The notes under the pieces: generated by a model
Told to the model about the DNA's origin: nothing
Seen by the model: only the letters and a program-made list of their open reading frames with translations
Database searches by the model: none
Part shown: piece by piece, positions 17,940-26,305 of the stretch
Layout: every line of letters begins with the position of its first letter
How positions within the stretch are numbered: position 1 is the stretch's first letter
Origin: Lachnospiraceae bacterium
GTDB lineage: Bacteria > Bacillota > Clostridia > Lachnospirales > Lachnospiraceae
Direction: 5' to 3'
Length of the DNA stretch: 64,000 nt
NCBI GenBank assembly: GCA_022845955.1
Contig: AP025576.1
Coordinates: 1,612,001 to 1,676,000, forward strand
Translations under genes and position numbers: made by a program

Positions 17940-18827
17940 ATGGCAAATGTAGAGAATTTAACAAAATTATTGGAGGATGCGAAGAAAGGCCGGTATGCAG
18001 TAGGATCTTTTTCCGCAAGATACACGAAGCTGATCCAACCGATTATCTGCGCTGCAATGGAAACAAAATCACCAGTAATCGTGCAGCTTTCGGAAAAAGA
18101 AGTGATACGGCATAAGGTGGGAGTAAAAGAGTTTGCAGATGCGTTTTACCGGGTGGTAAAAGAGTTGAATCCCCAGGTGCCCCTTGCCCTGCATTTGGAT
18201 CACACCAAAACACTGGATGTCATCAAAGAAGCGCTGGAAGCAGGATTTACCTCTGTCATGATAGATGCCTCGGAAATGGATTTTGCCGACAATGTAGCGG
18301 TGACAAAAGAAGTGGTGGAAATGGCAAAGCGCTATCATGCAACCGTTGAAGCGGAACTGGGCAAGATAGGCACAAACGATTTCGTAGAGACGGATACCGA
18401 TGAAGAACTTTATACCGACCCAAAAGAAGCAAAAGAGTTTTGTCAGAAAACCGGTGTGGACTGTCTGGCGGTTTCCGTGGGCACAGCTCACGGTGTATAT
18501 ACGGTCCGCCGGCCCAAAGTCGATTATGTGCGCCTGGAGGAGATCAATACGCTGACAGAAGTTCCGCTGGTTCTACATGGCGGTTCCGGAGTGCCCAGTG
18601 AGATGGTGGTGAAAGCAGCACAGCTGCCTGAAGGCGGCGTAAGCAAGGTGAATATTGCCACCGATCTGGAGCTTGCGATGCTTGCCGTTGTCGGAAAAGA
18701 AGGCCATCTTACCGAGACAGAACTGAATGCCTATGATGAAGAAACCACTGTGAAATTCCAGAAAGCGGTACAGCTTCTGGTGGAAGATAAGATTATTAAC
18801 TATCTGCAAAGTGCAAATAAAGCCTGA
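17940..18827 (+). CDS. Class II ketose-bisphosphate aldolase family protein
   Basis: Predicted 295-residue cytosolic aldolase of the fructose/tagatose-bisphosphate class. Metal and catalytic residues are visible in H85-L-D-H88, EAELGKIG, SVGTAHGVY and LHGGSGVP, followed by the phosphate-binding KVNIATDLE segment. In an operon of importer, sulfatase and mannosidases it would cleave a phosphorylated sugar made from the imported glycan. Tagatose- or fructose-type bisphosphates are the known family substrates; which one is used here is open. Confidence 0.88.
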   Translation: MANVENLTKLLEDAKKGRYAVGSFSARYTKLIQPIICAAMETKSPVIVQLSEKEVIRHKVGVKEFADAFYRVVKELNPQVPLALHLDHTKTLDVIKEALEAGFTSVMIDASEMDFADNVAVTKEVVEMAKRYHATVEAELGKIGTNDFVETDTDEELYTDPKEAKEFCQKTGVDCLAVSVGTAHGVYTVRRPKVDYVRLEEINTLTEVPLVLHGGSGVPSEMVVKAAQLPEGGVSKVNIATDLELAMLAVVGKEGHLTETELNAYDEETTVKFQKAVQLLVEDKIINYLQSANKA

Positions 18828-18897
18828 CGATGAACGCTTCCCACACTACCGGATGAAGCTGGCGGTGTGGGGATTATTATATGAAGGGAAAGGCAGA

Positions 18898-20340
18898 ATG
18901 GAAAAGCAAAAAAACATTATTTTATTTATGGCAGATGAACTACGGAGTGACTATGTGGGCTACAGCGGCAGCGGTAAGATTGAGACCCCTAATATCGATC
19001 GAATAGCAGAAGGCTGTGATTTTTCGTGCTGTCAGAGCAGCAATCCCATTTGTGCACCGGCCAGAACTTCCCTGATTACCGGAAGATATCCGCATCAAAT
19101 CGGAACGCTCGCAATGTATGGGGATTTGAATGTGACAATTCCGACTTATATGCAAGTGCTGCAAAATCATGGGTATTATACGATGGGAGCTGGAAAGCTG
19201 CACTATTTAGCAACTTGGGCGTCAGGAACGCCGAGAGGGAAAATTTTAAATTTGGTGGAACTAAAAAAGGAGATAAAAAAATTCGGCTTTGATGAACTGT
19301 GGGAATCCGCAGGTAAACAGCTGATGCTGCGGAATTTCTGCGATTACGGAGAGTATCTGGAAGAAAAAAACCTCCTGGAACCTTATCTGGACTTTGTGGA
19401 AGAAAGTTTGGAGGGGGAAAAAGGAATTTTACATAAAGAAGAAGCTACACGTCCCTCCATTTTGCCGGAAAAGGATTATATAGATATGGTAACGGCGGAA
19501 AAATCTCTGGAAATGCTGAAAAACCGTCCGAAGGACAGACCGTTTTATCTGTTTACCTCCTTTTGCGGACCCCATATGCCCTTTGACCCGCCTGAGGATT
19601 GGATAAAGCGGGAGGTATATGAAGAAAATGATGATTTTATTGAAGACGTACCGTTAACTGTTGAACAGAAAAAAGGGCTTTGGAAAAAACGGCGTAATTA
19701 CCGCGCTATGATTCGGCTGATCGATGTGCAGATAGGCAGAATTCTGGATTATCTGGAAGAAGAAGGAATTCTGGAGGAAACAGTGATTCTGTTTACGGCA
19801 GATCACGGGGAAATGCTGGGCGATCATAACCGGATGGGTAAAGCAGTTCCGTATAAGGAGGCCTGTACAGTGCCGCTGGCAGTCCGCCATCCGGATTACA
19901 TAGAAGGGGAAAAATGCAGCAGTCCGGTTTCACTGGTGGATGTGGCGGCAACGATTCTGGATAGTGCAGGAATTCCGGTATCGGAGCTGGAGGGACAAAA
20001 ACTTGCCTTTTCCAGTCAGATTCCGGCAAAATCGCTGTTGCCTATTCTGCGTAAGGAAACGGATCATATCAGGGAATACAGTTTTTCGGAATCCGGAAGG
20101 AACTGGCAGATGTTAGAAACAAAGGATTGGAAATACATATTTCGCTGTGAGGAATCCGGGCCGGATGACCTGGTGGAAGAGCTTTATCATAAAAAAAACG
20201 ATCCTGACGAGCAGCATAATCATGCCAAAGAGCCGGAATATGCAAGGCTTTTGGAATGGTTCCGCAGACGCAGATCCTATGAACTGGATCATACCCTGCC
20301 CATTCAGACAGTGTGGGCGCCGTTACATCTGGAGAACTGA
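18898..20340 (+). CDS. Sulfatase (cysteine-type, no signal peptide)
   Basis: Predicted 480-residue sulfatase with N-terminal IILFMADELRSDY, formylglycine motif C52-A-P-A-R, and a TADHGEMLGDHNR metal segment. It resembles choline-sulfatase-like or oligosaccharide sulfatases, but the substrate cannot be assigned. ATG 18898 is preceded by a GGGAAAGG site; more upstream starts would overlap the aldolase end. It is the third sulfatase of the island and the only one inside the main operon. The N-terminus shows no secretion signal. Confidence 0.88.
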   Translation: MEKQKNIILFMADELRSDYVGYSGSGKIETPNIDRIAEGCDFSCCQSSNPICAPARTSLITGRYPHQIGTLAMYGDLNVTIPTYMQVLQNHGYYTMGAGKLHYLATWASGTPRGKILNLVELKKEIKKFGFDELWESAGKQLMLRNFCDYGEYLEEKNLLEPYLDFVEESLEGEKGILHKEEATRPSILPEKDYIDMVTAEKSLEMLKNRPKDRPFYLFTSFCGPHMPFDPPEDWIKREVYEENDDFIEDVPLTVEQKKGLWKKRRNYRAMIRLIDVQIGRILDYLEEEGILEETVILFTADHGEMLGDHNRMGKAVPYKEACTVPLAVRHPDYIEGEKCSSPVSLVDVAATILDSAGIPVSELEGQKLAFSSQIPAKSLLPILRKETDHIREYSFSESGRNWQMLETKDWKYIFRCEESGPDDLVEELYHKKNDPDEQHNHAKEPEYARLLEWFRRRRSYELDHTLPIQTVWAPLHLEN

Positions 20341-20360
20341 AACAGGTTAAGGAGAAGATG

Positions 20361-22793
20361 ATGAAGAAGAAAACACTCTACATGATTGGAAATTCTCATA
20401 TTGATCCGGTCTGGTTCTGGGACTGGGAAGAAGGGATGCAGGAGGTCAAGGCGACATTTTCTTCTGCGCTGGACAGATTGCGGGAATTTCCCGATGTGAA
20501 ATTTACTGCCACTTCAGCTGCCTTTTTTGAATGGATTGAGGAAGTTGCACCGGAGATGTTTGAAGAAATCCGGCAGCGCGTCGGAGAAGGCCGTTTTGAA
20601 CTGTCCGGCGGCTGGTTTATCGAACCGGATTGTATCCTTCCCTGCGGGGAGGCATTTGTGAGACAGGGGCTGTATGCCCAGTCCTATTTTAAAGAGAAGT
20701 TCGGAGTTATCTGCCGTACCGGCTCCAATGTAGACAGTTTCGGGCACAATCCCATGCTGCCCCAAATATTAAAGAAATCCGGCATGGAGGAATATGTTTT
20801 CATGCGCCCGCGCCTGGATACGCCGGTATTTGTTTGGGAGAGCATTGACGGGAGCCGCGTAAATGCCATCAGCCTGCCCAGCGAATATACTACCTGGTTT
20901 TTTGAAAAAACAAAGAATGCTGTTGAGCTTGCACAAGCTGCGGCGGATCGGGAGGAACTCTCAGAGATTCCCTGCTGTTTTGGGGTGGGCAATCACGGCG
21001 GCGGACCTACTATTGAGAACATAAAGAGTATTTTCAGACTGCGGGAAGAATATCCGGATACAGAGATGAAATTCAGCAGTTATCGGGAGTATTTTGACAG
21101 CCGGAATACAAAAGAAGCAGAAAAGCTGCCAGTAATGCAGGCTTTTTTCGATGGGGTGAATACCGGCTGCTATGTGATGGACGGACGGTTGAAAAAAAGC
21201 AACCGGACAGCGGAAGGGAGGCTGTTTACTGCGGACAGCGTGCTGGCCATGGAGAGCCTGTTTTTACAAAAAAATGTTCCCTCTCATAAGAAGGAAGAGA
21301 TGAAGAAACTGTGGAAGACGCTTTTATTCAATCAGTTTCACGATACCTTGGGCGGTACAGCCATTAAGCCGGCAAGGGATGAAGCGATTTATCAGTTTTC
21401 CGGTGTCTGTGCGGAAGCCAAAAAACTCTGGACTGTGGCAATGGAGCATATGCTTCAGGAGATGGATACCACAGGGGAAGGCTTTCCGCTTCTGTTATTC
21501 AATCCCACGGGGAAGAACTACCATGGGGATGTGGCCGTGGAAGTCAACTGGTTTTGTAAGGACGGTCTGATTTTAAAAAATCCGGACGGTAAGGAGATTC
21601 CCTACCAGCGGGTGCATACCAGAGCAAAGGCGAGAAATTACAGTGTGGGAGGAAGAAGAGGACTTATCTTTCAGGCACACATTCCGGCGCTGGGATTTGC
21701 CGTTTACCGTACTTTAGTAGGGGAATCGGCTCTTTGCGATGACAGCAGGGAAAGCGGCGGCGCTCAGCTTTCCGGCTGTGTACTGGAGAACACACATATC
21801 AGAGTTGTATTTGATGAAAGCGGCTGCCTGGTTTCACTTTTTGATAAAGAAACCGGATATGAGGCATTGAACGGAAAGGCATTTTTCCCTGTCTGGCTGG
21901 ATGAACGGGATACCTGGGGACATGAACAGGAGGAACGGGAATTTAAAGACAGCGGGGAACGCCTTGCCTTTGAATCCTTGTATTTGGTGGAAGAAGGAAA
22001 ATTCCGAAAGGTGGTGCGTGCCTGCTACCGGCTGGGAGGCAGTGTGTTAAAGCAGGATTATATTCTGTATCATGATGCTAAAGAGGTGGAAGTTGTAAAC
22101 CGGTTGTATTGGGACAGAGAATGGCAGATGTTAAAATTGTGTTATCCTCTGGCCGGACAGACAGATGTCATTTATCGGGAAGCAGCGTATCAGACGGTCA
22201 GCAGTCCCATCGAGGACAGGATGGAGTACAGCATGCATCGTTTTGTGGATGTGACGGAGAAGGGGAAGGCGGGACTTTGCGTTGCTAATGACTGTAAATA
22301 TGAGTTCCAGATGGACAATAATACATTGGAATTTCAGGTCGCCAGAAGTGCCATCTATGCCCAGGGCTGGAATATTGACTGGTACAATCCCATTGAAGGA
22401 TATGAATATACGGATATCGGAAAACAGGAATTCACGTTTACCCTTTGCCCCCACGGAAGGGCACTGGCTGCAGGAGAAAGATACCGTCAGGCGGAAAAGA
22501 CGGCGAAGAAGCTTTTGGTGCTTTCGGATAACCAGCATGAAGGAAAGCGGAGGGAGACTTTATGGGGCGGCCTTGTGCTGGAAGAGGAAAACGTGGAGTT
22601 GGGATCGATAAAGGCGGCAGAGAAGGAAGGCGCCATGATCATCAGGCTGTTTGAAACCGAAGGGAAGGCTGTGAAGGGAGTCTTATTGCTGGCAGGGAAA
22701 AAAATGGACTATGAAATCAAGCCTTATGAGATTTTGACATTAAAAATAAAAATAGACGGCACATACAACGTGACCGATCTGCTGGAACGCTGA
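20361..22793 (+). CDS. GH38 alpha-mannosidase (short form)
   Basis: Predicted 810-residue glycoside hydrolase of family 38. The zinc-binding H13-x-D15 lies in NSHIDPVW, the nucleophile D125 in NVDSFGHN, and further residues in VGNHGGGPT and FNQFHD. A beta-rich C-terminal half follows. It lacks both a signal peptide and the long N-terminal extension of the 1048-residue paralogue, and so acts in the cytosol. AAGGAG stands 6 bases before ATG 20361 (ATG 20358 is the alternative). It should release alpha-linked mannose from imported oligosaccharides, perhaps with its own linkage preference among the four paralogues. Confidence 0.9.
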   Translation: MKKKTLYMIGNSHIDPVWFWDWEEGMQEVKATFSSALDRLREFPDVKFTATSAAFFEWIEEVAPEMFEEIRQRVGEGRFELSGGWFIEPDCILPCGEAFVRQGLYAQSYFKEKFGVICRTGSNVDSFGHNPMLPQILKKSGMEEYVFMRPRLDTPVFVWESIDGSRVNAISLPSEYTTWFFEKTKNAVELAQAAADREELSEIPCCFGVGNHGGGPTIENIKSIFRLREEYPDTEMKFSSYREYFDSRNTKEAEKLPVMQAFFDGVNTGCYVMDGRLKKSNRTAEGRLFTADSVLAMESLFLQKNVPSHKKEEMKKLWKTLLFNQFHDTLGGTAIKPARDEAIYQFSGVCAEAKKLWTVAMEHMLQEMDTTGEGFPLLLFNPTGKNYHGDVAVEVNWFCKDGLILKNPDGKEIPYQRVHTRAKARNYSVGGRRGLIFQAHIPALGFAVYRTLVGESALCDDSRESGGAQLSGCVLENTHIRVVFDESGCLVSLFDKETGYEALNGKAFFPVWLDERDTWGHEQEEREFKDSGERLAFESLYLVEEGKFRKVVRACYRLGGSVLKQDYILYHDAKEVEVVNRLYWDREWQMLKLCYPLAGQTDVIYREAAYQTVSSPIEDRMEYSMHRFVDVTEKGKAGLCVANDCKYEFQMDNNTLEFQVARSAIYAQGWNIDWYNPIEGYEYTDIGKQEFTFTLCPHGRALAAGERYRQAEKTAKKLLVLSDNQHEGKRRETLWGGLVLEEENVELGSIKAAEKEGAMIIRLFETEGKAVKGVLLLAGKKMDYEIKPYEILTLKIKIDGTYNVTDLLER

Positions 22794-22837
22794 CGAAACA
22801 GGCAATTTCTGCGGAAAAAGACTTTGGAGGAAGGAAT

Positions 22838-25264
22838 ATGAAAGAGAAAAAGTTATATATGATTGGAAATGCACATCTTGATCCGGTGTGGCTGTGGAAC
22901 TGGCAGGAGGGGTTTCAGGAGGCGAAGGCTACCTTTCAATCGGCTCTGGACCGTATGGATGAGACGGAAGATTTCAGGTTTTCCTGTAGTTCCGCCGTGT
23001 TTTTTGAATGGGTGGAAAAGAATAATCCGGCAATGTTTGCCAAACTCCGGAAACGTGTGGAAGAGGGACGTCTGGAACTGGTGGGCGGCTGGTGGGTTCA
23101 GCCGGACTGCAACATACCTTCCGGCGAAAGTTTCATCCGTCAGGGATTAATGGGACAGCGCTATTTCTATGAAAAATTCGGCAGAATGGCAACAACCGGA
23201 TATAACGTGGACAGCTTCGGACACAACGGGAATTTGCCCCAGATTTTAAAAAAGAGCGGCATGGATAACTATGTTTTCATGCGGCCTATGCCGCTGGAAA
23301 AAGGGCTGCCGTGCAGAATCTTTAAATGGCAGTCCATGGACGGCTCTGAAGTGATGGCCTACCGTATCCCCTACGAATACTGTACCTGGGGCAAGGATCT
23401 GGAAAAATATACGGACCGCTTAAAATGTGAACTTACAGACGGAGAAGACGAGTTAATGATGTTCTACGGTGTGGGAAATCATGGGGGCGGCCCTACCAAA
23501 GAAAATATTAACAGCATCCATACACTGAATGACAGGGAAGATATGCCGATAATGGAGATGGAGACAACGGGCAGCTTCTTTGATCATATACGGGAGAACG
23601 GAAAAGAGTATCCGGTAGTTATCGGAGATTTACAGCATCACGCCAGCGGATGTTACAGCGTAATGTCACGGGTAAAGCGGGAAAACCGCCGGGCAGAGGA
23701 TAAATTAGTGGAAGCGGAAAGCTGGAGCAGTATTGCAAAGGTTGTGGAAAACCAGCCCTACCCCGTAGATTTTAATAAGGCATGGAAAGGGGTGCTGTTC
23801 AATCAGTTCCATGATATTTTGGCAGGAACCAGCATTCCGTCCGCTTATGAAGATGCTTCTTACCTCTATGGACAGGCGATGGCAGTGGGACAGGAAGGAT
23901 TAAACTATGCGCTGCAGGCGATTTCCTGGGACATTGATATCCCGGAGGATACTGCCATGCGCCCCATCGTAGTGTTCAACTCCCATGCATGGGAGGGGAA
24001 GATGGTCATTGATCTTGAGGTCAGAGGGCTTTCCAATGATACGTTTAAGCTTACAGACGCAGAGGGAAATGTGATTGCAGCACAGCGCATCCAGTCCGAA
24101 GCGACGGTGAACGGACAGTCCCGCCTGATCTTTACGGCGGAGCTGCCTTCCATGGGTTATGCGCTGTTCAAGCTTTACTTAAATGCAGAAGACGCACCTT
24201 ATTTTCCGTCTGTTCCTGTTACGGATTCCACGCTGGAAAATGACAGATTTATGCTTTGTTTCTCCGAATCCACAGGATACCTTTCAAGCCTCTTCGACAA
24301 AAATGCTGCCCTTGAGGTGCTGCGCCGTGAAGGCGGACGGCTGGTGGTTATCGAAGATAAATATGACACCTGGGCCCACAATATCTTTAAGTTTGACAAA
24401 CAGCTGGGCGATATGAAGCTGGTTTACAAAAAAGTGCTGGAAGAGGGGCCGGTGCGTTCCACCGTCCGCGTGAAATATAAATACAACCAGTCCTATGTAC
24501 TGCAGGACTTCCGTGTTTACCGGGAACTGGACTATGTGGAAGTGAAGGTTCACGTAGACTGGAGAGAACCCCAGACGCAGTTAAAAATCAGCTATCCGGT
24601 GAATTTTAACTTCAGAAGGCCCACTTATGAGATTCCATACGGCTATATCGAAAAGAGCGCCAACGGAGAAGAAGAACCTGGACAGACATGGTTTGATTTT
24701 ACAGGTGAGCACTTTAAAAAGCAGGTGATGTACGGACTTGCTATTGCCAACGATGCAAAGTACAGCTACAACATGTCTGTGGATGAGATGAACCTGACGG
24801 TATTAAAGAATTCTGTTTTTGCCCATCATGATCCGAAGGTGCTGGAGGAAGGCGTAGAATACAATTTCGTGGATGACGGCATCCAGGAATTCACCTATAT
24901 GCTGATTCCCCATACAGGCTCTTGGAAGGATGCAGATGTGGTGAAGCGCGCCAGAGAATTAAACAGGAAGGCTAAAACTGTAATTGAGACTTATCATAAA
25001 GGGCGGCAGACACAGAAGGCCTCCTTCCTGTCCCTGGATTGTGACCATGCCATTATTACGGCTGTGAAGGAGTGCGAGGATCGGGACGGCATTATCATCC
25101 GCGCCTATGAGACGAAAAAGCAGGCGGGGAAAGCGTTTTTAAAGATTCCCTTTATGGATAGGACACAGGAACTTACCTTTGCGCCCTGTGAGATTAAGAC
25201 AATTAAGGTTCCTTATGACTGTAGCAGGCCCATCGCAGAAGTGAACATGCTGGAAATGGAATAA
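22838..25264 (+). CDS. GH38 alpha-mannosidase (short form)
   Basis: Predicted 808-residue paralogue of the preceding gene, with the same residues at the same positions: H13-x-D15 in NAHLDPVW and nucleophile D125 in NVDSFGHN. The gene lies 44 bases after its neighbour behind GGAGGAA. An insertion-like stretch around residues 155-180 (MPLEKGLPCRIF) differs from the neighbour, in a region that could shape substrate specificity. The protein is cytosolic, with no signal peptide. It acts in the same pathway. Confidence 0.9.
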   Translation: MKEKKLYMIGNAHLDPVWLWNWQEGFQEAKATFQSALDRMDETEDFRFSCSSAVFFEWVEKNNPAMFAKLRKRVEEGRLELVGGWWVQPDCNIPSGESFIRQGLMGQRYFYEKFGRMATTGYNVDSFGHNGNLPQILKKSGMDNYVFMRPMPLEKGLPCRIFKWQSMDGSEVMAYRIPYEYCTWGKDLEKYTDRLKCELTDGEDELMMFYGVGNHGGGPTKENINSIHTLNDREDMPIMEMETTGSFFDHIRENGKEYPVVIGDLQHHASGCYSVMSRVKRENRRAEDKLVEAESWSSIAKVVENQPYPVDFNKAWKGVLFNQFHDILAGTSIPSAYEDASYLYGQAMAVGQEGLNYALQAISWDIDIPEDTAMRPIVVFNSHAWEGKMVIDLEVRGLSNDTFKLTDAEGNVIAAQRIQSEATVNGQSRLIFTAELPSMGYALFKLYLNAEDAPYFPSVPVTDSTLENDRFMLCFSESTGYLSSLFDKNAALEVLRREGGRLVVIEDKYDTWAHNIFKFDKQLGDMKLVYKKVLEEGPVRSTVRVKYKYNQSYVLQDFRVYRELDYVEVKVHVDWREPQTQLKISYPVNFNFRRPTYEIPYGYIEKSANGEEEPGQTWFDFTGEHFKKQVMYGLAIANDAKYSYNMSVDEMNLTVLKNSVFAHHDPKVLEEGVEYNFVDDGIQEFTYMLIPHTGSWKDADVVKRARELNRKAKTVIETYHKGRQTQKASFLSLDCDHAIITAVKECEDRDGIIIRAYETKKQAGKAFLKIPFMDRTQELTFAPCEIKTIKVPYDCSRPIAEVNMLEME

Positions 25265-25294
25265 AAAGATAGCAAAAGAGCAGGAGGGTGCAGA

Positions 25295-25321
25295 ATGATT
25301 GAGGAGGAATTTTTCGGATGA
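25295..25321 (+). CDS. Possible 8-codon minicistron overlapping the ROK gene start
   Basis: ATG 25295 follows AGGAGGGTG and encodes MIEEEFFG before a TGA that overlaps the next gene's ATG as ATGA. The frame also contains the GAGGAGG that serves the ROK gene. It could couple translation from the previous mRNA segment, or it could be chance. Evidence is position only. Confidence 0.25.
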   Translation: MIEEEFFG

Positions 25322-26283
25322 AATATCTGGCGGGAATCGATATCGGCGGCACCAAATGTGCCGTCACAATTGGAAAGGCGGAGGGAGAGGACATCACGGT
25401 TCTCTTCAAAGAAAAATTTTCAACCCCGGAAAAACCTGCAGAAGCGGTGGGAAAGCTGGTGGATACGTTAAAGGAAATGGTGGCAGTCCATTCGGAAATT
25501 TCGCTGTCAGCCATCGGCATAAGCTGCGGCGGCCCTCTGGATTCGGAAAATGGACTGATTCTATGTCCTCCGAATCTGCCTGACTGGGACAGGATTGATG
25601 TGGTGACTCCTTTTAAGGAGAACTTTGGCGTGCCCTGCAGTGTGCAGAATGATGCCAATGCCTGTGCGTTAGCGGAGTGGATCTGGGGCGCGGGAAAAGG
25701 GATGAAGAACTTGATTTTCCTGACTTTTGGAACAGGGCTGGGTGCGGGTATGATTTTGAATGGAAAGCTTTACAGCGGTACCAATGATATGGCAGGAGAG
25801 GTGGGACATGTGCGCCTGGCCAAAACCGGTCCGGAGGGATACGGTAAAAAGGGATCCTTTGAGGGCTTTTGCAGCGGCGGCGGAATTGCCAGATATGGTA
25901 TCCCCAAAATTCACGAATGGATTGCTCAGGGGAAGCAGACTGCAATTTTGAACCGGGGGCAGAAAATCGAAGAGGTGACAACGCAGGATATCGGCCTTTC
26001 GGCGCAGACGGGGGACGAACTTGCCCTTGCTATCCTGCAGGATACCGGAAAAATGCTGGGCAGAGGAATTGCCATGCTGATGGATATTATAAATCCTCAG
26101 CGCATTATCATTGGCAGCGTATTTTTACGCCAGGAGGAGATTATGCGTGCCCCAATGGAAGAGGTTATTGCGAAAGAAGCATTGTCTTATACTCGCAAGG
26201 TGTGTCAGGTGGTGCCCGCAGGCCTTGGAGAACAGCTGGGCGACTATGCGGCACTGTCAGTGGCAGGAAACTTATTACAATGA
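25318..26283 (+). CDS. ROK-family sugar kinase or regulator-like protein
   Basis: Predicted 321-residue ROK protein. The ATP-binding GIDIGGTKCAV motif opens the protein, then NDANACALAEW, GTGLGAGMI and GEVGH follow. There is no N-terminal DNA-binding domain, so it is more likely a kinase than a repressor. The zinc motif CxCGxxGCxE is altered to a YGKKGSFE stretch with none of the three cysteines, so it probably lacks zinc. In this operon it would phosphorylate mannose or another released hexose. ATG 25318 overlaps a short upstream frame. Confidence 0.85.
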   Translation: MKYLAGIDIGGTKCAVTIGKAEGEDITVLFKEKFSTPEKPAEAVGKLVDTLKEMVAVHSEISLSAIGISCGGPLDSENGLILCPPNLPDWDRIDVVTPFKENFGVPCSVQNDANACALAEWIWGAGKGMKNLIFLTFGTGLGAGMILNGKLYSGTNDMAGEVGHVRLAKTGPEGYGKKGSFEGFCSGGGIARYGIPKIHEWIAQGKQTAILNRGQKIEEVTTQDIGLSAQTGDELALAILQDTGKMLGRGIAMLMDIINPQRIIIGSVFLRQEEIMRAPMEEVIAKEALSYTRKVCQVVPAGLGEQLGDYAALSVAGNLLQ

Positions 26284-26305
26284 GTGATGGTGAGGAAAAC
26301 GGATA

